This document shows, in pieces, positions 4,973 through 5,615 of a DNA stretch of 5,615 nt. How positions within the stretch are numbered: the stretch's first letter is position 1; every line of letters starts with the position of its first letter. The notes under the pieces were generated by a model, which saw only the letters and a list, made by a program, of their open reading frames with translations, searched no databases and was not told the origin of the DNA. The stretch spans positions 1 through 5,615 of the forward strand of contig JAUWHL010000072.1 in NCBI GenBank assembly GCA_030605895.1, written 5' to 3'. Origin of the DNA: Promethearchaeota archaeon. Lineage in GTDB: Archaea > Asgardarchaeota > Lokiarchaeia > Sigyniarchaeales > SOKP01. The translations under genes and the position numbers were made by a program.

Positions 4973-5615
4973 TTATTCTTCCAAAATAACCTTATGTACG
5001 ATCATTCCAATTTGATCTATTGAAGCTTCAATATTATCTCCTGGTACAATTGGACCTACCCCACTTGGTGTACCCGTTGCTACAATATCTCCGGGGGCTA
5101 ATGTGATAAATTTGGAAAGATACGCTAAAATTTCTGGAATTTTAAAAATCATATGTTTCGTATTTGATTGCTGACGAGTTTCCCCATTAACTTTTAACTG
5201 AATGTTTAAATTATGAGGATCTTTTATCTTATCGAAAGGTACTATTATCGGACCAATAGGGCCAAAGGAATCAAAATTTTTGCTTCTATACCATGGTAAA
5301 TTGATATTTCTATCACTAATCTGCATTTTCCTTGCAGTTATATCAAGAAAAACAGAGTATCCTTCAACAAATTCATACCCATGTTCAACTTGAATATTTT
5401 TACAAGTCTTAGAAATTACAAATGCTAATTCTACTTCATGATCTACTCGATTATATTCTGTATCATTATATAATAACTTCGGATATATTATCGGATTTCC
5501 ATCAGTCACCAAAGTATTTACAGTTTTTACGAAAAAAACTGGACTTTTAGGTATCTGCGCTTTCATCTCCTTTGCATGATCTATATAATTTCGTCCCAAA
5601 CAAATAATTTTCGTT
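4973..5615 (-). CDS. FAH-family hydrolase/decarboxylase, FAHD1-like; 5' end beyond the right edge
   Basis: FAHD1 enzymes are metal-dependent acylpyruvases and oxaloacetate decarboxylases. At the edge the frame reads TKIICLGRNYIDHAKEM, the family's opening motif. The TTG at 5599 is the Leu inside it, not a start, so about 10-20 residues are missing out of roughly 220. Counting that Leu as 1: H8 and E11 match the FAHD1 lid dyad; E55 and E57 (HEVELAFVI) and D86 (FLDITARK) are the metal ligands; Q93 and the Lys in RSKNF are also kept. LKVNGETRQ, MIFKIPEILAYLSKFITLAPGD and the near-invariant ATGTPSGVGP follow. ARD of the family is ARK here. FAHD1-type activity is more likely than fumarylacetoacetate or homoprotocatechuate-pathway activity because of the LPW...K and MIF.IP signatures, but substrate cannot be settled by sequence alone. 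The stop is TAA at 4973-4975. Confidence 0.92.
   Translation of the reverse strand, partial: TKIICLGRNYIDHAKEMKAQIPKSPVFFVKTVNTLVTDGNPIIYPKLLYNDTEYNRVDHEVELAFVISKTCKNIQVEHGYEFVEGYSVFLDITARKMQISDRNINLPWYRSKNFDSFGPIGPIIVPFDKIKDPHNLNIQLKVNGETRQQSNTKHMIFKIPEILAYLSKFITLAPGDIVATGTPSGVGPIVPGDNIEASIDQIGMIVHKVILEE

Noticed and set aside
5597..5599. TTG as the start of the FAH-family gene
   Set aside because: The upstream codons read TKIIC in frame, forming the conserved KIICLGRNY motif, so the gene continues past the window edge.
1..5615. Transposons, CRISPR repeats, tRNA or rRNA genes
   Set aside because: No transposase-like frame, no evenly spaced direct repeats, no cloverleaf and no rRNA-like stretch was found on either strand.

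Overview
The window is AT-rich archaeal chromosome in which every gene I can support lies on the minus strand, so genes are read from the right edge to the left. The core is the archaeal L11-L1-P0(L10)-L12 large-subunit stalk operon, followed by the start of secY. Both ends are cut: the right edge truncates the 5' end of a fumarylacetoacetate hydrolase (FAH) family gene, and the left edge truncates secY after 160 codons. Archaeal origin is shown directly by a P0-type L10, a P1/P2-type L12 with a GIGSLF tail, and Sec61-type SecY. The SecY N-terminus (SFKEKFIWTA, NIPLYGV, YWLRVILASQRGTLTELGI) is strikingly close to eukaryotic Sec61-alpha, and L1 carries the eukaryote-like TMGKP ending. Together with low GC this makes an Asgard archaeon (Lokiarchaeota-like) my best inference, but it is not proven.

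Layout, in direction of transcription. (1) 5615-4973: FAHD1-like acylpyruvase/oxaloacetate decarboxylase, 5' partial. (2) 4863-3721: stand-alone CheB with an intact methylesterase triad but an altered receiver acidic pocket. (3) 3688-3506: 60-residue helix-turn-helix protein with a Cys/His-rich tail, 32 bases after cheB and probably in the same transcript. (4) 3505-3306: intergenic region with a TATA-like promoter for the ribosomal operon and an inverted repeat. (5) rpl11, rpl1 and rpl10 are packed with 4-6 base gaps, and the Shine-Dalgarno (SD) sequences of rpl1 and rpl10 are embedded in the last codons of the gene before. rpl12 follows after a 73-base gap with a strong SD of its own. (6) 813-481: a gene-free AT-rich stretch with poly-T terminators, a near-perfect palindrome and a possible secY promoter. 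(7) 480-1: secY N-terminal part.

How the genes work together: L11, P0 and L12 form the factor-recruiting stalk and its base; L1 forms the opposite, E-site stalk. P0 and L12 end in the same GIG(S/G)LF motif, the known docking peptide for translation GTPases. SecY is the translocon pore to which ribosomes dock, but no secE or spt5 is seen beside the operon, where many archaea have them. The CheB-HTH pair and the FAH enzyme have no evident functional link to translation.

I found no mobile element, CRISPR array, tRNA or rRNA. I see no convincing new multi-gene system. The most unusual items are the altered CheB receiver beside the tiny Cys-rich HTH protein, the eukaryote-like signatures, and the placement of secY.
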